Assembly: GCA_963728195.1 (NCBI GenBank) | Contig: CAVSIX010000002.1 | Span: 1 to 64,000, forward strand | From: Sva-07 sp963728195 | GTDB lineage: Bacteria > Actinomycetota > Acidimicrobiia > Acidimicrobiales > Ilumatobacteraceae | Reading direction: 5' to 3' | Length of the DNA: 64,000 nt | Shown here: in pieces, positions 55,206-64,000 of the stretch | How positions within the stretch are numbered: the first letter of the stretch is position 1 | Layout: every line of letters starts with the position of its first letter | The notes under the pieces: generated by a model | Told to the model about the DNA's origin: nothing | Database searches by the model: none | What the model saw: only the letters and a program-made list of their open reading frames with translations | Made by a program: the position numbers and the translations under genes

Positions 55206-57850
55206 TCAGGTCGACAGCGGTGTCGAGAGGTCGGTGTGCGAGAGAGACGTGCGGTGGTCGGTCATCGAGGCGTCCGCGAGGTGCCACGGTTCCCACACGC
55301 CGCTCGGCGTGCGGAACGACCATGGATCATCGTCGCCGGCACGACCGACGACGTGGATCCACTCGCCGTCGACCAGCTGGCGCAGACCGGGGTTGCGCAC
55401 GATGATGTCCTCGATCCGCTCGAGGGGGGCCTGCACGACGGCCAGCAGGCGCAGCGGATCGTGGGCACGTTGTTCGCCGAGCATCACCGACTGCATCGGC
55501 AGGCCGACCGCGAGGTCGCCGGACTGGCCGACCACCACACCGATCCCGCCGACGGGGTTGTGCAGCATCTTGTCGCCGGCGCCGAACACGTCGGGCTCGA
55601 CGGTCGAGAAGTAGTACTGCGACGAGATCCACTGCGCGACGACGAGCGGCGCAGTCATGATCGTCTCGAGGGCCACGCCGTCGGGGTCGAGCGCAGCGTC
55701 GTAGCTGTGCAGGAACGACCGGCCGCCGAGGTCGTGACCGGAGGTGATCGAGCGCGGTCCGATGACGAATGCGGCGTTGCCGGCGAGACCCCACTCGGGC
55801 CGGACCTCGGCCCAGTCGCGGCCGCGGTCACGAACGCGTGCACTGTTGCCGGGCAGCCGCTGCGCCCGGTCGCGGGCGTTGCGTTCGCCGGCGACGTCGA
55901 GGGCGCGCTGCAGTGCATCGACCAGTGGCCGCGTGGCGGACGGCATGACGTCGAGGTCGAAGATGCGCACGAGGTCGGCGACGGTGTCGTGTTCGGCGGC
56001 GACGAACCAGGTGTCGTCGGGGATCGTGATGCCACGCTCGGCGAGACCGGCGCGCACCTCGACGTCGTTGAGGATCGCTGCCGCGACCCGTGCACTCGCG
56101 CCGCCCGGCGCACCACCGCATGCACCGCAGTCGAGCGACGACGCGTGGGGGTTGTTCGTGGTGACGCTGCCATGGCCGCACAGCACGACCACCGGTGCGA
56201 ACTCCGCCATGCCGATCGTGGCCACGATCGCCTCGGCGAAGAGCGTGCGCTCGTCGAGCGACAGCCCGGCGTGCAGGTCGACGCCGGCGACGTCGTCGAC
56301 GACCGGCGTCGTTCGGGGCGCGGCACCGAAACGCTTCCACCACGGTCGCCGCGCCGATGCGGTCGTGTCGAGCGACGTGCGCGCAGGCACGAGCGTGCGG
56401 ACGGCTGCAACGGGGCCGGCGATCCAACCGGCGGACTCGGCGAGCGCGAACGGTGAGGCGATGCCGCCCTTGGCGGCGTAGAACGCGTCGTGCAGGCCGG
56501 CGGTGGCCGAGCGGGCGGTGAGATACGACGAGTCGTCGTCGACGGCGACCTCGGCGATCTCGTGGCGGGGCGACACGAGCACCGGGCACCGGGCCTGGGA
56601 GACCGGCGAGCCGAGCGGGCGCCAGCGCACCGGCACGCCGAAGAACCCGGCGAACCCGTAGGTCTCGTAGGACCCGAGCTCCTCCAGCCGGCGCCGGAAC
56701 CCTTCGGACCGGACGTCGATGCAGAACACGAGCTGCGCGTCCGGACGATCGACCGGACGCCGGGAGGCCGAACCGGTCAAGCGTGCGAGGAGTCGATCAC
56801 GGAAGTTCCACTCGTGGGCCGCCAGCCAGATCGCCGAACGGTCGTGCTCGGCGACCGCACCGATCAATTCGGCGATCGCAGCACGCTGATCGTCGGCGCT
56901 GAATGCGGCGACCGCAGCGTCGACTCGCCGCTCGGTGCGCTCGCGCTCGCCGGTCTCCGACGGTGCGCCGGGTCCCGACAGGTCGAGGTGTTCGGGGGCG
57001 AGGTGGTCCATCGCTGCGCGGACGGCGGCGAGGTCCAGCATGCGCAGGCGCGCACCGGCACGGTCGGCGGGCGCCCATTCGTCGCACCAGCGGGCGAAAC
57101 TCGCCCACCCCGGCGTCCGCAGGATCCAGGTCCGCAGCGCAGCGACCCGGCCGTCGTCGGAGACACCTCGACTGCGTAGCGCGAGATCGAGCAGCGCCGC
57201 AGGATCGTCGGGCAACGCAGCGATCCGCGCCCGGCGTCGCGCCCGAGCACTGCGGCGAGCCGGCGATCGGCGCCGGCGATCGTGCGCCAGGACCGGTAGA
57301 AGCCGCGCTCGCGGTCGGGCATCGACCAGGGCGTGTGTGACTCGTCGACGAATGCCGCGCACCAGCCGGTCATGATCTCGTCGAGTGCCTCGGCGACGGC
57401 GCCGTCGCAGCGCGACGGCAGCCGATCTCCCACCGGCCCGTGCACCAGGTCGAACCGCACGAGCTCGACCGCATCGACCGAGACGCCGTCGACGTCGAAC
57501 GGCTGTCGCTGTTCGATCTCCGGAAGGTGACGCCGGATCGCCCGATCGAGGTCGGCGTCGGTCACCGTGCCGCGTGCGTGTTCGGCGCGGTAGGCCTGCA
57601 GAGGTAGATGGGTTCGCGCACCGAACCATTCGCGAGCAGCCGCCGTGGCGTCGGCGAAGTTCACATCGGTGAGGCCACCCAGCGGGTTCACGGCGACGAA
57701 CGCCGTCAGCGGCCAGTACGGAGCGGCGATCGACCCCGCCGTGCCGACATCGGCGACCAACCGACCTCGATCGCTCGGCGAGAGTGCGGTCGACGATGCG
57801 GTCGAAGAGGGTGTCGATGGTGCGGTCGTCGGGGGTGTCGTGGTCGTCAT
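55206..57850 (-). CDS. dabA: DabA (DUF2309): carbonic-anhydrase-like subunit of inorganic carbon pump, frameshifted
   Basis: Two frames together give a complete DUF2309/UPF0753 protein of about 881 residues. It begins MTTTTPPTTAPST (57850) and runs to about 57230, then continues in the next frame to the stop at 55206. One G missing from the CCC/GGG run at 57230-57232 explains it. The zinc-site ligands are all present after the shift: Cys and Asp in VFCIDVR, His in LCGHGS and Cys in LDCGACGG (about residues 376, 378, 559 and 574 after repair). The first two are near 56,715-56,723 and the last two near 56,127-56,174. DabA with DabB forms a vectorial CO2-hydrating pump driven by the ion gradient. 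Confidence 0.9.
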
Positions 57851-59499
57851 GAGCGATCTCCTGCGGTGGCCAGTTCGGCGGCGGTCGTGGTCGTGGTGGT
57901 GGTGCGATCGCCGGTCGCCGCGGCGGCCGCAGGCGCCTGCGCAGCGACATCGGCGGAGATCGGCGTGCTCGTGCTCAGCAGCCAGCCATAGAGGTTCCGG
58001 CGCAAGGCGACACCGCGTCCGCCCGGCGTGAAGGCGACGACGACCCCGCCGGCGGCGATCGCCCCGAGTACCGAAGCCACCCACAGCGGCCCGACCGCCG
58101 CGGCCACGTCGTAGGGCACGGCGTCACCGACGAAGCCTTCGAACAGTGCGACACCGCCGACGTAGCCGAACGTCGCGACGACGACTCCGGCGAGTGCGGT
58201 CACGATCGTGCGCAGTGCTGCGAATGGGGTGGCGGACATCCAGCCGTTCGCCGCCCGGCCGACCGACAGCGTGCCGAACACGACGATCAACATCGTGGCG
58301 GCGGCGGTCAGGTGGGGGTCGATCGCCCAGAGGGCGAGGCCGAAGGCAGCGAGGGGAGCGAGCAGACCGACGACGACACGCGTCGCCGGGGCCGTCAACA
58401 CCGCCGCATCAGCACGGCCGAGATGCGGTCGCTGTGCGTGGCGGCCGTGCGCCGAGATCGCACCGCCGGCACCGAGGAACATCGCCGCCTTGTAGAGCGC
58501 ATGCCCGACGATGTGGAACAGTGCAGCAGCGAAGGCGCCGACGCCGAGCTGCACGACCATGAAGCCCATCTGGCCCGACGTCGACCAGACGAGTGCACCT
58601 TTCACATCGGTGCGCACCAGCATGACGGCGGTCGCGAAGAGCGCGGTGACGATGCCGATCGCGAATGCGACCGCCATCGCACCGGCCGACGAGCCGAACA
58701 CGGGCGAGAACCGGATGAGCAGCACGCCCGCGCCGTTGATGACGCCGGCGTGGAGGAGGGCGGAGACGGGCGTCGGCGCTGCGAGCGTGGAGGGCAGCCA
58801 GCCGTGGAGCGGTACCAGCGCCGACCGGGCGACCCCGGCGATCACGAGGCCGATCGCGACGACGCTGAGCACGTTCAACGGACCGATCGTCTCGGTGTCG
58901 AGCGCTCCCGCCTGCGCCCCGATCGTGCGCAGGTCGAGGTCACCCACCGTGACGATCACCGTCAGCGTCGCCAGGACGAGCGCGAGATCACCGAAGAGCA
59001 GCCGCTGGGCGGTGATCCGCTGTGATCGCACCGCCGCCGGCCACGGCGCCTTGTGGCCGAGCAGGGCGACGAGGGTCACGCTGGTGGCGACCCACGCGAG
59101 AAGCAGTCCGGAGCCGGTCGCAGCGATCCCGACCAGTGCGGTGACGCCGGCAAGCACCGCCGCAAGGGTGTGGAACCTGGTGGCTCGTGGATCGCCGAGG
59201 AGCGAGCGTGACGCGAAGGACTGCACGATCAGCCCGACCACGCTCGTGAGCAGCAGCAGCGTTGCGCCGACACGGTCCGCTGTCAGCCCGACGAGCGCCT
59301 CACCATCGGAGTTCGTGACGACAGCATCCACCCGGCCGTCGAGCGCCACCGAGATCAGCAGCACGACGGCGCCGACCGTCGCCGCTGCACTGGCGCCGAC
59401 CACCGCCCGCGCAGCCGTGCGAGCCGTCGGACGGGCGAGGCGGACGAACACCGCCGCGAGCAGCGGCAGAGCAGGAACGGCGAGAAGGACACCAGACAT
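57847..59499 (-). CDS. dabB: DabB: NuoL-like ion-conducting subunit of inorganic carbon pump
   Basis: The 550-residue polytopic protein (about 14 helices) belongs to the proton-antiporter M family (NuoL/MrpA/ND5 relatives): ARSALVPLHGWLPSTLAAPTPVSALLHAG with the conserved Lys/His region, VWSTSGQMGFMV, and FHIVGHALYKAAMFLGAGG. A lone NuoL-like gene overlapping (ATGA) a DUF2309 gene is the dabB-dabA arrangement. It is expected to use the cation gradient to drive bicarbonate accumulation. The ATG at 59499 is preceded 7 bases away by TAAGGT. Confidence 0.92.
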   Translation of the reverse strand: MSGVLLAVPALPLLAAVFVRLARPTARTAARAVVGASAAATVGAVVLLISVALDGRVDAVVTNSDGEALVGLTADRVGATLLLLTSVVGLIVQSFASRSLLGDPRATRFHTLAAVLAGVTALVGIAATGSGLLLAWVATSVTLVALLGHKAPWPAAVRSQRITAQRLLFGDLALVLATLTVIVTVGDLDLRTIGAQAGALDTETIGPLNVLSVVAIGLVIAGVARSALVPLHGWLPSTLAAPTPVSALLHAGVINGAGVLLIRFSPVFGSSAGAMAVAFAIGIVTALFATAVMLVRTDVKGALVWSTSGQMGFMVVQLGVGAFAAALFHIVGHALYKAAMFLGAGGAISAHGRHAQRPHLGRADAAVLTAPATRVVVGLLAPLAAFGLALWAIDPHLTAAATMLIVVFGTLSVGRAANGWMSATPFAALRTIVTALAGVVVATFGYVGGVALFEGFVGDAVPYDVAAAVGPLWVASVLGAIAAGGVVVAFTPGGRGVALRRNLYGWLLSTSTPISADVAAQAPAAAAATGDRTTTTTTTAAELATAGDRS

Positions 59500-59506
59500 C
59501 GATTGA

Positions 59507-59512
59507 ACCTTA
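59507..59512 (-). promoter_or_regulatory. -10 box TAAGGT, leaderless start for dabB
   Basis: On the minus strand TAAGGT is followed by 7 bases and the ATG. The 165-base space to the divergent acyl-CoA ligase gene is richer in A/T than its surroundings. Confidence 0.5.
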
Positions 59513-59664
59513 ATACCGGAACTGCAATTCGTGCAACTTGCGACGTATCTGTTTTCTGAAGATCGGGAGAGGACACTGCCGGGCACGGCGGGGCAGGCGG
59601 GTGCTGTGCACCGTCAGGTCGCCTGGCACACTGCGTTCCGATCGACTGCCAAGGGGGCCCCATC

Positions 59665-61119
59665 GTGATCCTGTCGTTTCCCGCCCGACTGACCACACTC
59701 GCTCGTGCACTGCCCGACGCTCCGGCGGTGACGTGCAACGACGTCACGCTGAGCCGCGCCCAGCTCGAGTCGCGAGCGACCCGGCTCGCGAACGAACTGC
59801 GTTCGTACGGGATCGGTGAGGGATCGTTCGTGACCGTTGCGGTTCCCAACTCCGTCGACTGGTTCGTCGCCTACGTCGCGTGCTGGAAGCTCGGTGCGAT
59901 CCCCCAGCCGGTGTCGGCCAAGCTCCCGGGACGTGAGCTGGCGGCCATCGTCGAGCTGGCCGGCTCCACCGTGGTGGTCGGCGCCCCCGACGAGGCATTC
60001 GCGCACCTGCCGCCCTCGATCGTGCACCTTCGCCTCGGACACGAGCCGCCCCCCGAATTCGCCGACGACGCGTTGCCCGACGCCGTGTCACCGGCATGGA
60101 AGGCGCCCACATCCGGTGGGTCGACCGGTCGCCCCAAGCTGATCGTGTCCGGCGATCCTGCGCTGTTCGACACCGATGCCCCTCGGCCGCTCGGCATCGC
60201 TCCCGACGGTTGCATGCTCGTGCCGGGACCGCTGTACCACAACGGCCCCGCCGTCTGGTCGTGTCAGGCGCTCCTTCAGGGCAACCATGTCGTCGTGCTG
60301 GGGCGCTTCGACGCAGAGACCGTGCTGGCCTCCGTCGAGCAGCACCGCGTCGACGTCGTCTACCTCGTGCCGACGATGATGAAGCGGATCATGCGGCTGG
60401 ACGACGACGTACGACTGGGCTACGACGTGTCGTCGCTGCGCATCGTCTGGCACCTCGCAGAACCGTGTCCACCATGGCTGAAAGAAGCGTGGATCGACTG
60501 GCTCGGCGCCGAGCGGATCTTCGAGCTGTACGCGGGGACCGAGGCGCAGGCGGCAACGATCATCACGGGCACCGAATGGCTGGACCACCGCGGTTCGGTC
60601 GGTCGGGTGTCGTCGGGAGAGATGAAGATCTGCGACGAGGACGGCAACGAGTTGCCGGTGGGCGAACAGGGCGAGGTGTGGATGCGTTCGTCGCGCGACA
60701 CGCCGACGTACCGGTACGTGGGAGCGGATGCCAAGACGCTCGGCGACGGGTGGGAGTCGCTCGGCGACATGGGGTGGTTCGATGCCGACGGATACCTGTA
60801 CCTCGGCGACCGGGTGCAGGACATGATCCTGTCGGGAGGTGCGAACATCTATCCCGCGGAGATCGAGGCCGCGCTCGGCGAGCACCCGGCCGTGCACTCG
60901 TGTGCGGTGATCGGGTTGCCGAACGACGACCGTGGCAACGACGTCCACGCGATCGTCCAGGCCGACGCACACGAAGTGTCCGACGGCGAGCTCCTCGAGT
61001 TCCTCGCCGAACGGCTGACGACCTACAAGCTCCCTCGTTCGATCGAGTTCGTCGACGAGGCGCTGCGCGACGAGGCCGGCAAGGTCCGACGGTCGACGCT
61101 GCGCGCCGCTCGCATCTGA
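59665..61119 (+). CDS. AMP-binding acyl-CoA ligase (bile-acid/steroid-CoA-ligase-like)
   Basis: The 484-residue ANL enzyme has SGGSTGRPKLIVSG (P-loop), YAGTEAQAATIITGTEW, LGDMGWFDADGYLYLGDR and DMILSGGANIYPAEIE, ending before the catalytic Lys DEAGKVRRSTL. The SGGSTGRPK wording and TMMKRIMRL are typical of BaiB-like and other ligases acting on polycyclic or carboxylate substrates; the substrate is uncertain. The GTG at 59665 has AAGGGGG about 9 bases upstream. Confidence 0.88.
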   Translation: MILSFPARLTTLARALPDAPAVTCNDVTLSRAQLESRATRLANELRSYGIGEGSFVTVAVPNSVDWFVAYVACWKLGAIPQPVSAKLPGRELAAIVELAGSTVVVGAPDEAFAHLPPSIVHLRLGHEPPPEFADDALPDAVSPAWKAPTSGGSTGRPKLIVSGDPALFDTDAPRPLGIAPDGCMLVPGPLYHNGPAVWSCQALLQGNHVVVLGRFDAETVLASVEQHRVDVVYLVPTMMKRIMRLDDDVRLGYDVSSLRIVWHLAEPCPPWLKEAWIDWLGAERIFELYAGTEAQAATIITGTEWLDHRGSVGRVSSGEMKICDEDGNELPVGEQGEVWMRSSRDTPTYRYVGADAKTLGDGWESLGDMGWFDADGYLYLGDRVQDMILSGGANIYPAEIEAALGEHPAVHSCAVIGLPNDDRGNDVHAIVQADAHEVSDGELLEFLAERLTTYKLPRSIEFVDEALRDEAGKVRRSTLRAARI

Positions 61120-61129
61120 GTTCGTCGAA

Positions 61130-63715
61130 TCAGCGCGGAGCGAACTCGAGGACCTGCTGGAACGTGGGACGATTCGTGGCGCGGAAGTCGTTGGGGATCA
61201 GGCCGGGGACGAACGACAGACGTTGGGCTTCGGGGAGCCAGGTGCTGATGTCGTCTCCCCGCTCGGCCGCCAGCGCAGCAACGGTCTCGTCCACGGCTGC
61301 CCACAGGGCATCGCGGCACGCGTCGAGATCGCCGGAGCCGCAGTAGGCGACATTGAACGCACCTTCGACCGGCTGGCCGAGCACGGTGCGCAGGTCCTTG
61401 TCGATCAGGCTGGCGGCATCGATGCCACGGAACCGGACTCCCGAGGCGATCGCTGTGCCGAGCACCGGTTCACGTACGGCGGCATCGACGGCGGGGAAGA
61501 TCTCGTCGAGCAGCAGCGGCCCTGGACTGTCGGCGAAGCCATCGTCGTCGGCATCGAGACGGGGCGCGTCGTCGGCGACCCAGTCATCGAGCAACGCCAC
61601 TGCTTGCTTCGCGAGATCCGACGGTGCGTCACCACCGATCAGCACGTCACTGATCACCGGCCACACGGTGGAGCGGACGTCCTCGGTGGCCGCCCGGTTC
61701 ATGACACCGACCACTCCGGCGAGGTCGACGCGGTCCGGCCACTGGTCGAAGTTCTCGACGCGGTGGACCGATCCGTACTGGTTGTCGTCGCCGTGCATGA
61801 AACCGGGCGCCGACTGGTTGTTCCAGTTCAGCAGGCGGCCGGTCGGGCTGCCGGCGGTATGCGGCTTGTCGTCCTGTTCGAGAAAGCCCTGCCACTCGTA
61901 GTCGCCGGTGCCGAGCGTCGGGAGTCGACGATCCAGGCCCTCGGCACGAACCGGGAGCAGCCCCGATGCGAAGTAGCCGATGCCCTCCCGGTTGGCGTAG
62001 CCCCAGTTGAACGTGAATCCGAACTTGTCGGCCGCCTCGAAGAAGGCCTCGGTCGTGTCGGCGTCTCCCTCGGTCATGTCCTTCAGCGCGCCGAGGTTGA
62101 GCCCGTCACGTCCGAACGTCGAGCGCTTGCTGGTGAGCGCCACCGGGCGACCCTCGGAGGTGGCGGTCCCGACGACCGGGCCGTGGATCGAGGTCGGATA
62201 CACGATCGGCACACCAGCGAGCGTCCCGGCGTCGAACGACTCGAATGGCACGCAATCGTCCTCGAACTCGTAGTGGTCCGACTCGACCGTCGGCGCCGAC
62301 CCGTCGGGTTCGCACAGGATCTCGGCGAACACGTCTCGAACGTCCTGGTTGGCCGACGTGAGGCTCCACGCGTAGTCGGCGGTGCGTCCGATCAACAGGT
62401 ACATCGCGAGCCCGGGCACGGCGGCACCCTGGGCTTCGATGCCGGGGCCGCTGAGGTGGATCTGCTGGACGATCTCGGGGTAGTAGTAGCCGAGTTGTGG
62501 GCCCATCACGGCGAGCGTCGTGTCGTTGACCGATGCATCCGGATCGATCGTCAGCCAGTTCGAGGCGGTGCGCGATCGGGGTCCGCCCGCGGCTCCGTAG
62601 ACGCCCGACGCATCGTCGTCGCGCTGAGCGGCGCCGAGCAGCCCCTGCGGCGACGCCGAATTGGCCCGCGGGTCGAGCGACACGAGCGATCCGGCGTCGA
62701 TGACGACCGACCCGGTCACGTCACCGCCGGTCAGGGCGCCGTACTCGAACCGCTCGTCGATCGTGGTCGGCGATTCGGGATCGTCGTACGGCATGAAGTC
62801 CTCCCACACCGCACGGCCCTGGTCGTCGCCGAGCGCAGCCTGCAGCTCGGAGAGGAACTGGGCGTTGCCCGCTTCGGCGCCACCACCGGCGCCGAAGATC
62901 GACCCGATGAACGCCGTGACCGCGACCACGTCGTTGACGGTGAACGACTCACCGACGACGCCGTTGGCGTCGCGATAGGCGTTGACACCATCGACATAGG
63001 CCTGGGCATCGGCAACGATTTCCTCGCCTTCGTCGCCGTAGGTCTCGAGGATCAGCTCCACCTGATCGGTGACGAGCTGTTCGGTCGCTGCGCTGGGAAC
63101 GAACTCCTGGGCGCTGGTGACCAGTGAGAACGCGTCGATGCCGGGCACGTCGGCGACGGCGACGCGGGAAGCCCCACGGCCCAACTCGAGCAGCAACGCC
63201 CGGTCGCGTGCGGTGACCCAGCCGGCCCCGAAGGCGACGTCCTCGCGCGTCTCACCGGTGACGTGGGGAACACCGAACGAATCGTAGAGAATCGTCGTGC
63301 CGGCACGCCCGGTCGGCTCCTCGGTGGTGGCACCGATCGGTTCGAAGTCCGCGGCGAGGAAGTGCTCCTCGATGTCGGCGTCGGTGACGTTGCCCCGCAA
63401 TGGCGTGAGACCGTCGTAGAGCGGCAGCTGGTCGAGGGAGTGGTCGTTCACCGGCAGGCCGCCGTAGTTCCCCGGCGGCAAGATGTAGTACGCACGGTCG
63501 TCGGTGATCGTCGCAACTGGCTCGGTCGTCTCGGCCGGTGGCGGTTCCGTGGCGGTCGTGGCCGGCGCCTCGGTCGTCGTGGCCTCCGCCGACGTGGCCG
63601 GCGATGCATCGTCATCGCCGCTGGAGCACGATGCTCCCACCAGCGACACGACCACTCCGAGCGTCATCGCCACCGAGCTCCGCCCGCCCCACCTCACACC
63701 TGCACTCCTCGTCAC
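61130..63715 (-). CDS. Penicillin acylase family Ntn-hydrolase, exported
   Basis: The 861-residue precursor begins with a signal sequence (TRSAGVRWGGRSSVAMTLG, VVVSLVGASC) whose Cys could be lipidated though the lipobox is weak. A Thr/Pro/Ala-rich linker precedes the penicillin acylase alpha chain (ILYDSFGVPHVTGETREDVAFGAGW, RDRALLLELGRGA). A spacer is followed by the beta chain, whose self-cleavage nucleophile Ser is in RTASNWL. Members hydrolyse N-acyl amide bonds including acyl-homoserine lactones. The GTG at 63715 gives a basic n-region and has AGAGGGG upstream; the open frame reaches 63772. Confidence 0.9.
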   Translation of the reverse strand: MTRSAGVRWGGRSSVAMTLGVVVSLVGASCSSGDDDASPATSAEATTTEAPATTATEPPPAETTEPVATITDDRAYYILPPGNYGGLPVNDHSLDQLPLYDGLTPLRGNVTDADIEEHFLAADFEPIGATTEEPTGRAGTTILYDSFGVPHVTGETREDVAFGAGWVTARDRALLLELGRGASRVAVADVPGIDAFSLVTSAQEFVPSAATEQLVTDQVELILETYGDEGEEIVADAQAYVDGVNAYRDANGVVGESFTVNDVVAVTAFIGSIFGAGGGAEAGNAQFLSELQAALGDDQGRAVWEDFMPYDDPESPTTIDERFEYGALTGGDVTGSVVIDAGSLVSLDPRANSASPQGLLGAAQRDDDASGVYGAAGGPRSRTASNWLTIDPDASVNDTTLAVMGPQLGYYYPEIVQQIHLSGPGIEAQGAAVPGLAMYLLIGRTADYAWSLTSANQDVRDVFAEILCEPDGSAPTVESDHYEFEDDCVPFESFDAGTLAGVPIVYPTSIHGPVVGTATSEGRPVALTSKRSTFGRDGLNLGALKDMTEGDADTTEAFFEAADKFGFTFNWGYANREGIGYFASGLLPVRAEGLDRRLPTLGTGDYEWQGFLEQDDKPHTAGSPTGRLLNWNNQSAPGFMHGDDNQYGSVHRVENFDQWPDRVDLAGVVGVMNRAATEDVRSTVWPVISDVLIGGDAPSDLAKQAVALLDDWVADDAPRLDADDDGFADSPGPLLLDEIFPAVDAAVREPVLGTAIASGVRFRGIDAASLIDKDLRTVLGQPVEGAFNVAYCGSGDLDACRDALWAAVDETVAALAAERGDDISTWLPEAQRLSFVPGLIPNDFRATNRPTFQQVLEFAPR

Positions 63716-63883
63716 CTGCACCCCTCTCGATCGACCGACGAACCGGATCGACAGTACCCACGACAGGGCCATGCCACCGGATCCGCATCAGCGAGCGGGT
63801 CGCGTTGGCGCTGGGACGCTCACGGCGGTTCGTGTGAGCGACGACGCACCGCGACGTGATCTGTGCCCGCACGCACCGGGGGT

Positions 63884-64000
63884 TCAGGTGTCGCCGGCTC
63901 GATTTCGCTGAGCTGCCGCCAGGGCATCGCCGGCGAGGCGTTCGGCGAGAATCGGCACGAACGACTTCACCGGAGCGTCCTCCAGCGAGCGGATCGCGTC
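63884..64000 (-). CDS. Partial gene, C-terminal 38 codons of a small helical protein
   Basis: The minus strand from the window edge reads DAIRSLEDAPVKSFVPILAE, then RLAGDALAAAQRNRAGDT and a stop. It resembles the C-terminal part of a three-helix-bundle domain found in actinobacterial small proteins. The start lies outside the window. Function unknown. Confidence 0.55.
   Translation of the reverse strand, partial: DAIRSLEDAPVKSFVPILAERLAGDALAAAQRNRAGDT

Noticed and set aside
1..64000. CRISPR array, prophage, integron or IS element
   Set aside because: No regularly spaced repeats with unique spacers, no transposase, integrase, capsid or terminase genes were recognised. The only tandem arrays are the 23-bp repeat set and the paired 38-nt palindromes, neither of which has CRISPR architecture.

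Overview
The window joins two unrelated pieces of DNA. Bases 1 to about 8,300 are AT-rich (roughly 40% GC by eye) and read like a Bacteroidetes chromosome: TAnnTTTG-type promoter boxes, A/T-rich spacers, and HisKA_3 two-component kinases. From about 8,480 to the end the DNA is strongly GC-rich (about two thirds GC or more by eye). It is densely packed, with GTG starts, 4-base stop/start overlaps and a classic actinobacterial fhaA-fhaB-pstP-ftsW/rodA-pbpA-pknB cluster; the gene content best fits an Acidimicrobiia-like (Ilumatobacter-type) actinobacterium. The abrupt change at about 8,340-8,480 is most simply a chimeric metagenome contig, and no claim should link genes across it.

Left part (1-8,340): four copies of a very-short-patch-repair endonuclease gene (vsr) lie on the minus strand within 3.1 kb. 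One is intact and three are broken; two of the broken ones carry small palindromic insertions. Between them sit an MntA-HepT toxin-antitoxin pair (hepT frameshifted) and a frameshifted DJ-1/PfpI gene. A receiver-PAS-histidine kinase, a NarL-type regulator and a MEDS-domain kinase follow.

Right part, 8.5-18.7 kb: SPFH (stomatin-like) and DUF2510 genes, LacZ beta-galactosidase, an L,D-transpeptidase lipoprotein, GluQ, a zinc-ribbon membrane protein, a DUF2264 protein and tRNA-Leu(CAG). 19-28 kb: the cell-wall and division cluster (FhaA, FhaB, PstP, FtsW/RodA, PBP2, PknB), then PabA/TrpG and CrgA; an inverted pair of perfect DnaA boxes follows crgA, so the replication origin may be near. 28-35 kb: acyl-CoA ligase, aminotransferase, FAD reductase, MarR, thioesterase, VOC and SpoU methyltransferase genes. 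35-44 kb: an ArsR-MMPL pair, a cold-shock protein, a SWEET-like transporter divergent from a CGNR regulator across a large palindrome, and a heterodimeric ABC exporter. 44-54 kb: VOC and DsbA-like proteins, a nucleoside hydrolase, a FUSC-like protein, a nucleotidyl cyclase, thiolase, MarR and acyl-CoA dehydrogenase around a perfect operator, and a PhyH-PPK2 chain. 54-59.5 kb: a DAB-type inorganic carbon pump operon (dabB, dabA, PII-like) continuing into a bacterioferritin-like and a [2Fe-2S] protein. 59.6-64 kb: an acyl-CoA ligase, a penicillin-acylase-family enzyme and a partial gene.

The actinobacterial part also carries three families of dispersed palindromes: a 38-nt element, mostly in tandem pairs 60-61 nt apart; a 52-55 nt element; and a 35-nt GGGGTCTGACCCC element. 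A recurring start architecture places an nAnnnT hexamer 6-7 nt before the start codon and suggests widespread leaderless transcription.
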